DNA of 5,638 nucleotides from UBA5972 sp964466385 (lineage in GTDB: Bacteria; Pseudomonadota; Alphaproteobacteria; Rhodobacterales; Rhodobacteraceae): positions 1-5,638 of the forward strand of contig CAYXNM010000161.1 in NCBI GenBank assembly GCA_964466385.1, written 5' to 3'. Shown piece after piece: positions 5,342-5,638 of this stretch; position 1 is the first letter of the stretch; the number at the start of each line of letters is the position of its first letter. The notes beneath the pieces were generated by a model. It saw only the letters and a program-made list of their open reading frames with translations. It was not told where the DNA came from and did not search any database. Made by a program: the position numbers and the translations under genes.

Positions 5342-5587
5342 ATGTCGCTGATTATCCGCACTTTTTCCATTCACCGTCTTGCCGTATCCCTGACCAAGGC
5401 GGGGCATGCGGGAACACGACTGCCCTTGTTGAGCAGCAAAAGGTGCGCGTGGTGCGAACAACGGAAAACCGAAGTCCGCGGCGTTTTTCCCAAGACCGAT
5501 GGGGGCAGGACGATGCTGCTCACCGGGTGGGCCGCTGACATCGCGGCGCCCGAGCAGCGCAACCGGAAGGCACCGGCGCCTACATGA
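5342..5587 (+). CDS. Hypothetical 81-residue protein, uncertain
   Basis: The frame runs from an ATG 29 bases after the predicted promoter start to a TGA 12 bases before the next gene's ATG. The product has a mildly hydrophobic beginning (SLIIRTF), many Arg and Lys residues, and a CAWC pair near residues 34-37 that could bind metal or form a disulfide; I recognise no domain. Third codon positions are fairly GC-rich, closer to the clear genes than those of the frames to its left. The ribosome binding site is poor: AGGG lies only two bases from the ATG and AAGAGG lies about 15 away. It may be a small real gene, or simply the leader of the gene at 5600. Confidence 0.35.
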   Translation: MSLIIRTFSIHRLAVSLTKAGHAGTRLPLLSSKRCAWCEQRKTEVRGVFPKTDGGRTMLLTGWAADIAAPEQRNRKAPAPT

Positions 5588-5599
5588 GGAACGGAATCC

Positions 5600-5638
5600 A
5601 TGACAATTCGTGATTTTGACGAGGGTCTTGACGCCCAG
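5600..5638 (+). CDS. 5' end of an unrecognised protein, cut by the window edge
   Basis: ATG at 5600 opens 13 codons to the window edge, MTIRDFDEGLDAQ. GAGGA (5586-5590) lies nine bases upstream, good ribosome binding spacing, and overlaps the stop codon of the preceding hypothetical frame, so the two would be translationally close if both are real. The N-terminus is acidic and soluble-looking with no signal peptide. Too little is visible to name a family. It is likely transcribed from the promoter near 5300, which gives it a leader or upstream frame of about 290 bases. Confidence 0.6.
   Translation, partial: MTIRDFDEGLDAQ

Noticed and set aside
1..5638. CRISPR array, tRNA, rRNA, transposase, phage, toxin-antitoxin or defence genes
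   Set aside because: No regularly spaced repeats, cloverleaf features, conserved RNA stretches or recognisable proteins of these kinds were found on either strand.

Overview
The window looks like chromosomal DNA of an alphaproteobacterium, most likely Rhodobacterales (a roseobacter-type genome). The grounds are a GC-rich base composition, a single-chain indolepyruvate ferredoxin oxidoreductase of the proteobacterial type beside a divergent Lrp/AsnC regulator, and an FNR-type box in front of a globin. This assignment is inference from gene type and composition, not from a database match.

Layout. At the left edge, a minus-strand reading frame (74 to 1) begins behind a ribosome binding site and a plausible promoter and runs off the window. 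A 252-base gap follows (75-326); it holds a short dispersed repeat and several small hairpins. Next comes the largest gene, on the minus strand (3752 to 327): a fused IorA-IorB 2-oxoacid:ferredoxin oxidoreductase of 1141 residues. It is divergently transcribed from a 155-residue Lrp/AsnC-family regulator (3892-4359), with 139 bases between the two start codons. Then comes a single-domain globin of 138 residues (4533-4949), preceded by an FNR/NnrR-type box placed exactly for activation of a good -10 hexamer. A 63-codon frame overlaps the globin stop as ATGA behind a full AGGAGG, but its protein is unconvincing. From about 4950 to 5341 I see no convincing gene; the stretch holds a weak terminator-like element, a second copy of the left-edge repeat, a perfect 7-bp hairpin and a strong AT-rich promoter. 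On the right are a hypothetical 81-codon frame (5342-5587) and the first 13 codons of a gene cut by the window edge (5600-5638).

How the parts fit. The divergent pair is the usual local-regulator arrangement. The Lrp-like protein probably senses an amino acid or aryl-pyruvate and controls the oxidoreductase, which takes 2-oxoacids from aromatic amino acid transamination to acyl-CoA. The globin is a separate transcription unit with its own oxygen- or nitric-oxide-responsive promoter.

I see no CRISPR array, tRNA, rRNA, transposase, phage gene or obvious defence or toxin system. The less ordinary signals are regulatory or structural: the two-copy intergenic repeat, helically phased CCGG sites between the divergent genes, the well-placed FNR-type promoter, and the palindrome overlapping the promoter near 5300.
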